Source: Eubacterium sp. AF36-5BH
GTDB lineage: Bacteria > Bacillota > Clostridia > Lachnospirales > Lachnospiraceae
Assembly: GCF_003460505.1 (NCBI RefSeq)
Contig: NZ_QTVG01000004.1
Span: 62,001-126,000 of the forward strand
Direction of reading: 5' to 3'
DNA: 64,000 nucleotides
The notes under the pieces were generated by a model. The model worked only from the letters and a program-made list of their open reading frames with translations. It was not told the origin of the DNA and made no database searches. Below, piece by piece: positions 15,733 to 25,256 of this stretch (position 1 is its first letter; each line of letters begins with the position of its first letter). The position numbers and the translations under genes are program-made.

Positions 15733-17343
15733 ATGAGAAAGAAAGTATGTATATTGGCTATTTCAGCGATGACTATATGTTCCGTACCAGTTTCGGCAAA
15801 TACTCATACTATATCCACAACTCAGAAGGTATTGGAACATTCATCTGAGAATCAAATAGTCGATGATGGCGTTTTTGAAGTAGACAAGGTATCAGAGAAG
15901 AAGATTATAAAGTTCTACAAGAAAAATTCCAAAAAGAAAAAATTAACAAAAATTGATAAATATAAATTAAAAGTAGAAGATTTAGGAATTGTTAAGAATT
16001 CAAGGGATGACGATTTTACAAAGATTAAGTCAGAGGATAATAAAAAGTCAAAAACAGCAGGCTATATCAAAAACAATTCGGCTGTTAAAGTAATTGAGTA
16101 TTCTAACAATTTTTACAAAATAAAATCAGGAAAAGTAACAGGCTATATTGGTGAAAAAAATTTATTGGTAGACAAAGAAGTAGAGCCTTTTTTGCTGAAA
16201 AATAAAAACGTTACAGCAAGTTTCCATAAAGGAAATACAAACTTAAGAAACAGTGAGAGAAGCAAAAGCACTGTAATTGGTGTTTGCTATAAGAATAGTG
16301 AGTACCCAATTGTTAAGTTTTCCAAGGATTATAAGAAAGCAGAAATTAAAAGAAGCGAAACTGTAACAGGTTGGGTTTCGGTGAAAGAAATTAATATTGG
16401 AATCGAATCTCATAAGGCAATGACCACGAAAGCATATAAAGAGTATATTGCAGCAGAGAAGAAAAAAGAGCAGGAAGCTTTAGATCAGGCTTTGAAGCAG
16501 GCAATTAATGCAAGTGTTGGTACAACGGGCAATAGCTTGGTTGACGCATCAATTTCTTTGATTTCACGTAATGAATCGGGAGATTTTAGAGCCGCAAGAA
16601 ACAAGTTGTCAAGATTCGCAGGCGAAAAGACAATTACTGTTGGCGCATGGCAGTGGTATGGCGAGAGAGCTCACAATCTTTTGAAGGAAATATATGCTGC
16701 TGATAAGGATAAAGCATTTAATCTTGCAAAAAGCGTTTATTATGGCAAAAAGCGAGAAGAAAATGCAAAGAAATTTATTGCAGATATCACTTCATCAGAC
16801 AACTGGGAAAGTACAAAGCGTAAATTTACTGACAAGGAAATTACGGCTGTAAAAGCACTTCTTGGAAGTGGAAATGGCGTTGCGGTTCAGAAATCGCAGG
16901 TGAAAAAAGACGTTAATAACATTGTAAGTATTGCAAAGAATACATATAAATTAAAAAATCCGGCACTTGTTGTATATTTCGCAGATATGTTTTGGCAGAG
17001 CCCTAATACGGCAAGAGAAGTGGCAAAACAGACAATAGATTATTTCAAAGGTACAGACAAGTTGAATGCAGACAAAAATGGATTAGCAAAAATGCATGAG
17101 TTTGCAACAAAAAGCTCAACTTTTGGAAAATTTTCAACAAGACGCAATTATACATATTCTGCATGTAAAAAACTTAATTCAGGTACTGTGGATACAATAG
17201 CGATTGAGAAAAAGAAGCAGAAACTAGCCCAGGAGAAGGCAAAGAAAGCAGAAGAAAAGAAGAAACGTCAGGAAGAAAAAGCCAAAAAGAAATTAGAGCA
17301 AAATAAAAAACAGGAAAAGCTCGAAAAAGAGCAGAACAAATAA
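15733..17343 (+). CDS. Secreted protein with SH3-like domains and a lysozyme-like domain
   Basis: Signal peptide at 1–22 (VPVSA-NT). Two SH3b-like modules lie at ~85–150 and ~160–220 (AGYIKNNSAVKVIEYSNN; TNLRNSERSKSTVIGV). A short charged helix leads to a ~210-residue domain at ~265–480 (SRNESGDFRAARNK, GAWQWYGERAHNLLKEI, VVYFADMFWQSPNTAREVA) that resembles phage-type peptidoglycan lysins of Firmicutes; Glu281 is the candidate catalytic residue. The final ~45 residues are an almost uninterrupted Lys/Glu/Gln helix. Cell-wall hydrolysis is inferred from resemblance. GAGGTG precedes the ATG. Confidence 0.75.
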   Translation: MRKKVCILAISAMTICSVPVSANTHTISTTQKVLEHSSENQIVDDGVFEVDKVSEKKIIKFYKKNSKKKKLTKIDKYKLKVEDLGIVKNSRDDDFTKIKSEDNKKSKTAGYIKNNSAVKVIEYSNNFYKIKSGKVTGYIGEKNLLVDKEVEPFLLKNKNVTASFHKGNTNLRNSERSKSTVIGVCYKNSEYPIVKFSKDYKKAEIKRSETVTGWVSVKEINIGIESHKAMTTKAYKEYIAAEKKKEQEALDQALKQAINASVGTTGNSLVDASISLISRNESGDFRAARNKLSRFAGEKTITVGAWQWYGERAHNLLKEIYAADKDKAFNLAKSVYYGKKREENAKKFIADITSSDNWESTKRKFTDKEITAVKALLGSGNGVAVQKSQVKKDVNNIVSIAKNTYKLKNPALVVYFADMFWQSPNTAREVAKQTIDYFKGTDKLNADKNGLAKMHEFATKSSTFGKFSTRRNYTYSACKKLNSGTVDTIAIEKKKQKLAQEKAKKAEEKKKRQEEKAKKKLEQNKKQEKLEKEQNK

Positions 17344-17390
17344 GAAAATAACTAATATTAGGGAATCCCCCAAAAACGTAAAGCAATAAA

Positions 17391-17437
17391 AAAGAGATGC
17401 TGCTAAGGTTAAAAACTTAGCGGTGTCTCTTTTTTTG
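17391..17437. terminator. Bidirectional terminator between convergent genes
   Basis: A 17-bp stem (17391–17407 with 17416–17432, three G·U pairs) is flanked by an A run on the left and a T run on the right, so it can stop transcription in both directions. Confidence 0.88.
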
Positions 17438-17452
17438 AACTAATAATAAACA

Positions 17453-17477
17453 AGGGGTGACCGATTAGGTCGCCCCT
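17453..17477 (-). terminator. Second terminator-like hairpin after the ACT gene
   Basis: AGGGGTGACC (17453–17462) faces GGTCGCCCCT (17468–17477), with one mismatch. On the minus strand it is followed by TGTTTATTATT. Confidence 0.7.
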
Positions 17478-17498
17478 CTATATTACCTTGAAGAACCA

Positions 17499-17930
17499 TT
17501 ACATCTTCATAAGATCTTCCTGTGAAACTAATTTCACGCCATTCTTTTTCATAATGGCTGCAACTTTGTCATTGTCTTTAACGCGACAAACCATAAGTGC
17601 ATCGTCAGTTCCTCTTGCAAGGAATGTGTAAACATATTCAACACTTACACCAGCTTCTGCAAGAATGTTCATTGTTTTTGCCATGGCACCTGGTTCATCG
17701 GGAATTTTCACACCAACAACCTGTGTAAGATTGCAAATCCAATCGTTATCTTTTAACAATGTAAGCGTATCTAAGGGCTTATCTACAATTATTCTAATAA
17801 TACCAAAATCGCTTGAATCAGCAATTTCAAAAGCACGCATGTCAACGTGATTATCTGCTAAAAAGTTTGTAAACTTGGCAAGGTTGCCTGGTTTATTTTC
17901 TATAAAAACTGAAATCTGATTTATATACAT
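17499..17930 (-). CDS. Tandem ACT domain protein
   Basis: 143 residues forming two ACT domains: MYINQISVFIENKPGNLAKF at the start and VVGVKIPDEPGAMAKTMNIL at ~72–91. ACT domains bind amino acids or similar small ligands. It lies 18 bases behind the phenylacetate-CoA ligase gene, an arrangement common in Clostridia and archaea, so it probably regulates or senses aromatic acid metabolism. TAGGAGGTC precedes the ATG. Confidence 0.92.
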   Translation of the reverse strand: MYINQISVFIENKPGNLAKFTNFLADNHVDMRAFEIADSSDFGIIRIIVDKPLDTLTLLKDNDWICNLTQVVGVKIPDEPGAMAKTMNILAEAGVSVEYVYTFLARGTDDALMVCRVKDNDKVAAIMKKNGVKLVSQEDLMKM

Positions 17931-17948
17931 AACTGACCTCCTAAAATA

Positions 17949-19247
17949 TTAAATTTTTCTCTTGTCAATAACACGAACAGCTTTTCCTTCTGAACGAGTA
18001 ATTGATTTTGGCTCTACTAGTTTTACCTTTGCATAAATTCCAAGCATGCTCTTAAGGGCGGCAACAATATCTTTTTCTTTTGTTTCAATGTCGCTAATTG
18101 TGTCAGAGAACATTTCAGGAGTCATTTCAACTAGAACTTCCATTGTATCGCTATTGTTTACGCGGTCAACAATAAGCTGATAGTTTGCAGGCATGCCCTG
18201 TTTAATAAGAACTTCCTCAATTTGTGAAGGATAAACATTAACGCCTTTAATAATAAGCATGTCATCTGAACGCCCCATAAGTCTGTGAATTCTTGCATGT
18301 GTACGTCCGCATTTACATTTTTCTCTTGTAATGTATGTAATATCTTTTGTACGGTATCTGATAAGTGGAAAGGCTTCCTTAGCAAAACTTGTAAATACTA
18401 ATTCGCCGATTTCTCCATCAGGAAGTGGTTCAAGTGTATCAGGATCAACTATTTCAGCAATAAAATAGTCTTCGCAAATATGCATGCCCTCCTGAGCTTC
18501 ACATTCAAAAGCAACACCTGGCCCTTCAATTTCTGTTAGACCGTAAATATCGTACGCTTTGATGCCAAGCTTTTCTTCCAAATTGTGTCTCATTTTTTCA
18601 GACCATGCTTCTGCACCGAAAATACCGGCTTTTAACTTGATTTGGTCTTTGATTCCACGCTCTTCAATTGATTCTGCCAAATATGAAGCATAACTTGGTG
18701 TACAGCAAAGAATAGTTGAACCTAAGTCTGTCATAAACTGAAGCTGTCTGTCTGTGTTCCCTGATGACATAGGAAGAGTCAGGGCTCCAACTTTATGAGA
18801 ACCACCGTTTAATCCAGCACCACCTGTAAAAAGTCCATAACCGTATGAGACGTGAACTACATCTTCGTCTGAACCACCTGCGGCAACAATTGCTCTTGCA
18901 CAACCGTTTTCCCATTTGTCAAGATCTCCATGTGTGTAGAAGTCAACTACTCGTTTTCCGGTTGTACCTGAAGTTGAATGAATTCGCACACAATCCTTAA
19001 GAGGAAGTGCCACTAAGTCATATGGGTAAGCATCTCTTAAATCATCCTTAGTTAAAAAAGGTAATTTTGAAATGTCATCAATTGACTTGATATCATCAGG
19101 AGTAACTCCTACAGCTTCCATTTTTTTTCTGTAAAAAGGTACGTTTTCATATACTCTTTTTACTACATCTAAAAGTCCGTCGTTTTGCCATTGATTAATC
19201 TGCTCTCTTGAGGCAGTTTCAATATCTTCTTGAAAATATTTTCCCAT
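17949..19247 (-). CDS. paaK: Phenylacetate-CoA ligase
   Basis: 432 residues of the AMP-forming acyl-CoA ligase superfamily: HSTSGTTGKRVVDFYTHGDL phosphate loop at ~91, YGLTEIEGPG adenylate motif, RYRTKDI, and the C-terminal hinge GRSDDMLIIKGVNVYPSQIEE. It activates phenylacetate or related aryl acids (for example indoleacetate) with ATP and CoA. Length and motifs match PaaK. AGGAAAGGAA lies upstream of the ATG. The usual neighbour indolepyruvate:ferredoxin oxidoreductase is not in the window. Confidence 0.94.
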   Translation of the reverse strand: MGKYFQEDIETASREQINQWQNDGLLDVVKRVYENVPFYRKKMEAVGVTPDDIKSIDDISKLPFLTKDDLRDAYPYDLVALPLKDCVRIHSTSGTTGKRVVDFYTHGDLDKWENGCARAIVAAGGSDEDVVHVSYGYGLFTGGAGLNGGSHKVGALTLPMSSGNTDRQLQFMTDLGSTILCCTPSYASYLAESIEERGIKDQIKLKAGIFGAEAWSEKMRHNLEEKLGIKAYDIYGLTEIEGPGVAFECEAQEGMHICEDYFIAEIVDPDTLEPLPDGEIGELVFTSFAKEAFPLIRYRTKDITYITREKCKCGRTHARIHRLMGRSDDMLIIKGVNVYPSQIEEVLIKQGMPANYQLIVDRVNNSDTMEVLVEMTPEMFSDTISDIETKEKDIVAALKSMLGIYAKVKLVEPKSITRSEGKAVRVIDKRKI

Positions 19248-19922
19248 TGTTTAAGTTCCTTTCCTACGTTCATTTTGTAGTAAAATTTTTTGAAAAATTA
19301 ACTACACATAGTAATTTAATTTTAACTTATTTAGCGCGTTAAAGCAATAAATTACAAAGGGTAAACATAACCAAAAAAAGTTTGAAAATTTATAATAATT
19401 ATCCAATAAATTTTATATTAAATATGGGAAAAAGATTTTATAGTGTTAAAATATCGTGCGTGATAAAAATACAGTGTTGGGATTAGCGCAATTAGGACAG
19501 AATTTGATTAGGAAGAATTAACGGATGATAATGTTGAACAATATAAGGAATATGGTACTCAATTAACAAAGGGCACCAAAAAACAGAAAAGACAGGCACA
19601 CATTCGGCACTAATAATGTCTCTGGCGACATTATTTCTTGAAAAAAAGTAATAAAAAGTATTTTGTGTTTAAAAATAAAAACGTTACAATTACAGACTGA
19701 CATTATGTATAATGCCTTTTCACTCTAATAAAAAACAGAAATAAAAATGTTTTCAAAAAAGCGGCAAATTCACGCTAATAAAAACATTTTTCTGCCCATA
19801 AAATCTAGTAATTCCCATTTCCCTATGATATAGTGATTTATAGATATTTAGCGTGAGATTTTTAATGAAGAAATCATTGAATTTAATTATGTTAAGGGAT
19901 AATAAAGTTGGAGGAAAATTGA
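19248..19922. other. Gene-free region between paaK and the GH3 gene
   Basis: This 675-base stretch holds the divergent promoters, a 9-bp hairpin (AATAATGTC 19612–19620 with GACATTATT 19627–19635), short repeats described separately, and a stretch at ~19495–19610 that reads like a decayed coding fragment: TEFD, a TAG stop, then EELTDDNVEQYKEYGTQL in the same frame. I could not identify the parent gene. An extended -10 (TGATATAGT, 19826–19834) lies 89 bases before the GH3 start. Confidence 0.55.
19720..19856 (+). promoter_or_regulatory. Three copies of a TCACKCTAATAAAAA-type site before the GH3 gene
   Basis: TCACTCTAATAAAAAAC at 19720 and TCACGCTAATAAAAAC at 19770 are direct repeats exactly 50 bases apart; TTAGCGTGA at 19848–19856 is the same core inverted. 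A TATAAT (19708–19713) lies just before the first copy. The set looks like a regulator-binding array; the regulator is unknown. Confidence 0.5.
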
Positions 19923-22688
19923 ATGAGCGAGAATTTAAGGGGCGTTCCTGTTAAGGGATTCGCAGAAAAAAGCCGAGAAGCGGCAGTTGAAGGCATTGTT
20001 TTACTAAAGAATCAGGACAATGTACTCCCATTTTCAACAGAGGATAAGATTTCAGTTTTTGGTAGACCACAGTTAGAATATTATAGAAGCGGAACCGGTT
20101 CAGGTGGAGCTGTTCAGGTAGAATATGCTACAAATATTATAGATGGTTTCAAAAAAAGCAATCTTAATATTAATGAAGAACTTGCAAATGGTTATGTAGA
20201 ATGGCTTAAGGACCATCCATTTGACAATGGTGGCGGCGGCTGGGCTTGCGAGCCTTGGTTCCAGAAAGACATGGACATTACTGTAGAGTACGCAAAGAAA
20301 CAGGCGCAGGTATCAAACAAGGCTGTTTATATTATTGGACGTACAGCCGGAGAAGACAAAGATAACTATAATGGTGCGGGAAGTTATTTACTAACAGAAG
20401 AAGAAATAGCAAATATTAAAAATATAACGGAAGCATTTGAAGATGTGGTAGTTATATTAAATGTTTCTAACATTATTGATATGAAGTGGGTTAATGATCC
20501 ACAGTTTAACGGTAAGATTAAGGCGGTAGCATACGTTTGGTCAGGCGGAATGGAAGGTGGCAATGCAGTTGTGGATGTTCTTTCAGGAAAAGAAACACCA
20601 AGTGGTAAGTTACCTGACACAATTGCTGAGAACCTTGAAGATTACCCATCACATGAGAATTTCGGAGATCCACTTAAAAATCTTTATAAAGAAGATATTT
20701 ATGTTGGTTACAGATATTTCGAAACTTTTGCACCTGAAAAGGTTGTATATGAATTTGGCTTCGGACAGTCATACACAACATTTGGTATAGAAACTTTATC
20801 TGCAAAGGTTGAAGAGGAAAAAGTTAAACTTCAGGTGAAAGTTACAAACACAGGTGATACATATTCAGGAAAAGAAGTTGTTCAGGTTTATTATAGTGCA
20901 CCTCAGGGTAAATTAGGAAAGCCTGCAAAGGAATTATGTGCTTATGTGAAAACAAATAAACTTGCACCATCAGAAAGTCAGACAGTTGACATTGAATTTG
21001 CTGTAAAAGATATGGCTTCTTATGATGACAGTGGAGTTACAGGAAATAAGTCATGCTACGTTTTAGAAGCAGGTGACTATGCAATATATGTAGGTAATAG
21101 TGTAAGAAACGTAAAAGAAGTTCTTACATACAATGTTGAAGAATTAGTACTAACAGAACAGCTATCAGAAGTTTGTTGCCCAAATGATGAGAACTTAACT
21201 ATTTTAAAACCGGGCAAACAGAAAGCTGATGGAACTTTTGAAAAAGAATATATCCCTTCACAGAAGCCAACAGTAGACATGGTAAAGAGAATTGAAGATA
21301 ATTTACCAAAAACAATGGAACTTACAGGTGATAAGGGAATTACTCTTCAGGATGTATATGAAGGAAAGAATACAATTGAAGATTTTGTGGCTCAGCTTTC
21401 AGTTGAAGAATTAGCACAGATTGTAAGAGGTGAAGGTATGAGTAACCCTAGAGTAACTCAGGGTACAGCTTCAGCTTTTGGTGGAATTTCAGATGCATTA
21501 TTTAATTATGGAATTCCTGCAGCGTGTTGTGCAGATGGACCAAGTGGTCTTAGATATGATGGAAAAGCTACACAGCTTCCAATTGGTACAGCTCTTTCAG
21601 CTTCATGGAATGCTCCGTTAGTAAGAGAACTTTACACAATGGAAGGTGAAGAATTAAGAGCAAATCAGGTAGATACTTTACTTGGACCTGGTGTAAACAT
21701 TCACAGACATCCGCTTAACGGACGTAACTTTGAATATTATTCAGAAGATCCATACCTTTCAGCAACAATGTCAGTTGCTTCAACAGGAGGTATTAAGGAT
21801 GGTGGTACCTGGGGAACAATTAAGCATTTTGCTTTAAACGGACAGGAATCACATAGATTTAAGGTTGACGCTGTTTGTTCAGAACGTGCAATTAGAGAAA
21901 TTTACTTAAAGTCATTTGAAATGGCTGTAAAAGAAGGCACTGTAATGACTCTTATGACAAGTTACAATCCTATTAACGGACATTGGGCTGCATCAAACTA
22001 TGACCTTTGTACAACAGTTCTTCGTGGAGAATGGGGATACAAAGGTATTGTAATGACTGACTGGTGGGCAAAGATGAACGACGTTGCCTTCGGTGGAGAA
22101 GAATCAAATCAGGATATAAGAGACATGGTTCGTTCACAGAATGATGTATACATGGTTGTAAATAACAATGGTGCAGAAGTAAACTCAAACAACGATAACA
22201 CAGAAAGCTCTGTTGAAGCAGGAACTTTAACAGTTGGAGAACTTCAAAGAGCAGCAATTAACATTTGCAACTTTATCCTTAACGCACAGGTAATTGAAAG
22301 AGAATTAGTTGACACAGATGTTGCTAAACATTATCCTTCAGTTCCTGTAAGTGAAGCAAAATATGAACAGTTTAACTTAGCAGAAGACAACAAGGTTATG
22401 TTCAACAGTGGCAAGGAAGCAACAATGATTGTAGAAGAAGATGCAGAATACACAATCATTGTAAATATTGCATTTGAGAAATCAAACTTAGCTCAGTCTA
22501 CTGTAAATGTAAATGCAAACGGCGAGAACATGGCAGTTATTCAGACAAACGGTACAGACGGGAACTGGATTACTCAAAAACTTTGCAAGGTTAAGTTAGA
22601 CAAGGGTGCATATAATATTAAACTAGAAGTTGTTTTAGCCGGAATCAAGGTTAAATATATGCAGTTTAAGAAACTTAAAAGAAAATAA
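19923..22688 (+). CDS. Family 3 glycoside hydrolase (beta-glucosidase type), domain-swapped
   Basis: 921 residues. The domain order is reversed relative to common GH3 enzymes. The alpha/beta sandwich (AAVEGIVLLKNQDNVLPF at ~21) and fibronectin-like domain (YSGKEVVQVYYSAP at ~318) come first; the TIM-barrel comes last (IPAACCADGPSGLRYDG, GPGVNIHRHPLNGRNFEYYSEDP, TIKHFALNGQE, VMTDWWA). The nucleophile is Asp713 in MTDWW. The same order is known in Ruminococcus and Butyrivibrio beta-glucosidases. There is no signal peptide, so it likely acts inside the cell on imported oligosaccharides. GGAGG is eight bases before the ATG. Confidence 0.94.
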   Translation: MSENLRGVPVKGFAEKSREAAVEGIVLLKNQDNVLPFSTEDKISVFGRPQLEYYRSGTGSGGAVQVEYATNIIDGFKKSNLNINEELANGYVEWLKDHPFDNGGGGWACEPWFQKDMDITVEYAKKQAQVSNKAVYIIGRTAGEDKDNYNGAGSYLLTEEEIANIKNITEAFEDVVVILNVSNIIDMKWVNDPQFNGKIKAVAYVWSGGMEGGNAVVDVLSGKETPSGKLPDTIAENLEDYPSHENFGDPLKNLYKEDIYVGYRYFETFAPEKVVYEFGFGQSYTTFGIETLSAKVEEEKVKLQVKVTNTGDTYSGKEVVQVYYSAPQGKLGKPAKELCAYVKTNKLAPSESQTVDIEFAVKDMASYDDSGVTGNKSCYVLEAGDYAIYVGNSVRNVKEVLTYNVEELVLTEQLSEVCCPNDENLTILKPGKQKADGTFEKEYIPSQKPTVDMVKRIEDNLPKTMELTGDKGITLQDVYEGKNTIEDFVAQLSVEELAQIVRGEGMSNPRVTQGTASAFGGISDALFNYGIPAACCADGPSGLRYDGKATQLPIGTALSASWNAPLVRELYTMEGEELRANQVDTLLGPGVNIHRHPLNGRNFEYYSEDPYLSATMSVASTGGIKDGGTWGTIKHFALNGQESHRFKVDAVCSERAIREIYLKSFEMAVKEGTVMTLMTSYNPINGHWAASNYDLCTTVLRGEWGYKGIVMTDWWAKMNDVAFGGEESNQDIRDMVRSQNDVYMVVNNNGAEVNSNNDNTESSVEAGTLTVGELQRAAINICNFILNAQVIERELVDTDVAKHYPSVPVSEAKYEQFNLAEDNKVMFNSGKEATMIVEEDAEYTIIVNIAFEKSNLAQSTVNVNANGENMAVIQTNGTDGNWITQKLCKVKLDKGAYNIKLEVVLAGIKVKYMQFKKLKRK

Positions 22689-22713
22689 ATTTAGATAAGC
22701 CATATATCAAAAA

Positions 22714-22759
22714 GGAGAGGTCTCTTCAAAACAGTTTGTAGTTTTGGAGTGACCTCTTT
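22714..22759 (+). terminator. Terminator after the GH3 gene
   Basis: A 19-bp imperfect stem (22714–22732 with 22741–22759; one mismatch, some G·U pairs) around an eight-base loop. The trailing T run is short. Confidence 0.7.
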
Positions 22760-22815
22760 ACGTTTGAAAATGAATCGTTTTTATACGGTTTATCTCTTGT
22801 GTATGAAAAATAAAA

Positions 22816-22829
22816 AAGTAACGTTACTT
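22816..22829. promoter_or_regulatory. 14-base perfect palindrome before the hydratase gene
   Basis: AAGTAACGTTACTT has a central CG, as in operators of LacI/GalR-type regulators. It lies 95 bases before the start of the next gene. Its role as an operator is inferred. Confidence 0.45.
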
Positions 22830-22923
22830 AAAGGTGCTATAACCATCAATCTTACTTGAAAATAAGCCCTAAATTTTGTATACTTAAAAGAACTGAAAGG
22901 TTAGTAAAACGTAGGAGGCAGAA

Positions 22924-25209
22924 ATGATCAAATTATCAAATGGCGGAGCGTATCTCATTAACGGAACAGAAGTTATTGAGGACGGAAACGAAGAACTTTT
23001 AAAAAGTAAATTAGGAAGTAAGTATCTTTCAAAAGAAGAAGCAGGCAAGAACACAATTGCTTATGGAATTTTGAAGGATCATAACACATCTGGAAGCATG
23101 GACAAGCTTCAGATTAAGTTTGATAAATTAACATCTCACGATATTACTTTCGTTGGAATTATTCAGACAGCAAGGGCATCAGGACTTGAAAAATTCCCAA
23201 TTCCTTATGTACTTACAAACTGTCATAACAGTTTATGTGCAGTAGGTGGAACAATTAATGAAGATGACCATATGTTTGGACTTACATGCGCAAAGAAATA
23301 TGGTGGAGTTTATGTACCACCTCATCAGGCAGTTATTCATCAGTTTGCGAGAGAAATGTTAGCTGGTGGTGGAAAGATGATTCTTGGTTCTGATTCACAT
23401 ACACGTTATGGTGCCCTTGGTACTATGGCAATGGGTGAAGGTGGACCTGAATTAGTAAAACAGCTTCTTTCACAGACATATGACATTAACAGACCTGAAG
23501 TAATTGGAATTTACATGACAGGAGAACCTGCAAAGGGAGTTGGACCACAGGACGTTGCACTTGCAATTATCGGCGAAGTATTTGACAAGGGCTATGTTAA
23601 GAACAAGGTTATGGAATTTGTTGGACCTGGTGTGTCAAGTCTTAGTGCAGACTTCAGAATCGGTGTTGATGTAATGACTACAGAAACAACATGTTTATCA
23701 TCAATTTGGAGAACAGATGAAAAGATTAAGGAATTCTATGACATTCATGGAAGAGTAGATGAATACAAGGAATTAAATCCTGGAGAAGTTACATACTACG
23801 ATGGAATGGTTTATGTAGATTTATCAAAGATTAAACCTATGATAGCAATGCCTTTCCACCCAAGTAACACATATACAATTGAAGAAGTAAATGCAAATCT
23901 TGAAGATATTTTAAGAGATGTTGAAAAGAAGGCTTTAGTTTCATTAGATGGTCAGGTTGACTACAAGCTTACTAACAAAATCAGAAACGGAAAGTTATAT
24001 GTTGATCAAGGTATCATCGCAGGTTGTGCAGGTGGTGGATTTGAAAATATTTGTGCAGCAGCAGATATTCTTGATGGAAAGAGCATTGGTGCTGATGAAT
24101 TTACACTTAGTGTATATCCTGCTTCAATGCCTGTATACATGGAACTTATAAAGAACGGTGCAGCAGCATCAATTATGGAATCAGGAGCAGTTATGAAAAC
24201 AGCATTCTGTGGACCATGTTTCGGTGCAGGTGACACACCAAGTAATAATGCATTTAGTATCAGACATTCAACAAGAAACTTCCCTAACAGAGAAGGCAGT
24301 AAATTACAGAATGGTCAGATTTCATCAGTTGCACTTATGGATGCAAGATCTATTGCAGCTACAGCAGCCAACAAGGGTTATTTAACAGCAGCTACAGATG
24401 TTGATGTAGAATTTAAGAATCGTACATATCACTTTGATAGTAGCATATATTCAAACAGAGTATTTGACTCACATGGCGTTGCAGACCCTGATACTGAAAT
24501 TCAGTTTGGACCAAACATTAAGGACTGGCCTGAAATGGTTGCACTTACAGACAATCTTTTACTTAAAGTTGTATCAGAAATTCATGACCCTGTAACAACA
24601 ACTGACGAACTTATTCCTTCAGGAGAAACATCTTCATACAGATCAAATCCTTTAGGACTTGCAGAGTTTGCACTTTCAAGAAAAGACCCTGAATATGTAG
24701 GCAAGGCCAAGGAAGTTCAGAAGGTTGAAAAAGCTAGAGAAGAAGGCAAGTGCATGTGCGATTATTCAGATGAATATAAAGCAATCATGGAAACAATCAA
24801 GGGACAGTTCCCTGATGTAAATAAAGACAATGTTGGAGTTGGTAGCACAATCTATGCTGTAAAACCAGGTGACGGTTCAGCAAGAGAACAGGCTGCATCA
24901 TGTCAGAAAGTTTTAGGCGGCTGGGCTAACATTGCACAGGAATATGCTACAAAGAGATATCGTTCAAACCTTATTAACTGGGGTATGCTTCCATTTATTT
25001 ATGAACAGGAAGAACTTCCATTTAAGAAAGATGACTATATTTTTGTACCTAACATTGCAGAAGCTGTTAAGGACAAGAAGTCAGATATACCTGCATATGT
25101 AGTTGGTGAGGGCGAATTAAAACCATTTACATTAAAGTTAGGTGAAATGACAGACGATGAAAGAGATATTATCTTAAAGGGATGTTTAATTAACTATAAC
25201 AGAGTATAA
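22924..25209 (+). CDS. Aconitase-family hydratase (YbhJ-like)
   Basis: 761 residues of the aconitase/isopropylmalate isomerase superfamily. Visible motifs are [34 protein letters not shown] (substrate and cluster region), TTETTCLSS, and [20 protein letters not shown], which supplies two cysteines of a [4Fe-4S] cluster. The C-terminal swivel domain includes [20 protein letters not shown]. Length and layout are closest to the E. coli YbhJ type, whose substrate is not established; true aconitase activity cannot be assumed. GTAGGAGGC precedes the ATG. A 24–47 base gap leads to glgB on the same strand. Confidence 0.88.
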   Translation: MIKLSNGGAYLINGTEVIEDGNEELLKSKLGSKYLSKEEAGKNTIAYGILKDHNTSGSMDKLQIKFDKLTSHDITFVGIIQTARASGLEKFPIPYVLTNCHNSLCAVGGTINEDDHMFGLTCAKKYGGVYVPPHQAVIHQFAREMLAGGGKMILGSDSHTRYGALGTMAMGEGGPELVKQLLSQTYDINRPEVIGIYMTGEPAKGVGPQDVALAIIGEVFDKGYVKNKVMEFVGPGVSSLSADFRIGVDVMTTETTCLSSIWRTDEKIKEFYDIHGRVDEYKELNPGEVTYYDGMVYVDLSKIKPMIAMPFHPSNTYTIEEVNANLEDILRDVEKKALVSLDGQVDYKLTNKIRNGKLYVDQGIIAGCAGGGFENICAAADILDGKSIGADEFTLSVYPASMPVYMELIKNGAAASIMESGAVMKTAFCGPCFGAGDTPSNNAFSIRHSTRNFPNREGSKLQNGQISSVALMDARSIAATAANKGYLTAATDVDVEFKNRTYHFDSSIYSNRVFDSHGVADPDTEIQFGPNIKDWPEMVALTDNLLLKVVSEIHDPVTTTDELIPSGETSSYRSNPLGLAEFALSRKDPEYVGKAKEVQKVEKAREEGKCMCDYSDEYKAIMETIKGQFPDVNKDNVGVGSTIYAVKPGDGSAREQAASCQKVLGGWANIAQEYATKRYRSNLINWGMLPFIYEQEELPFKKDDYIFVPNIAEAVKDKKSDIPAYVVGEGELKPFTLKLGEMTDDERDIILKGCLINYNRV

Positions 25210-25256
25210 AAATCAAACTAATAAAGGGCGTATTGGTGCGCGGGAAGGAAGGCCAT

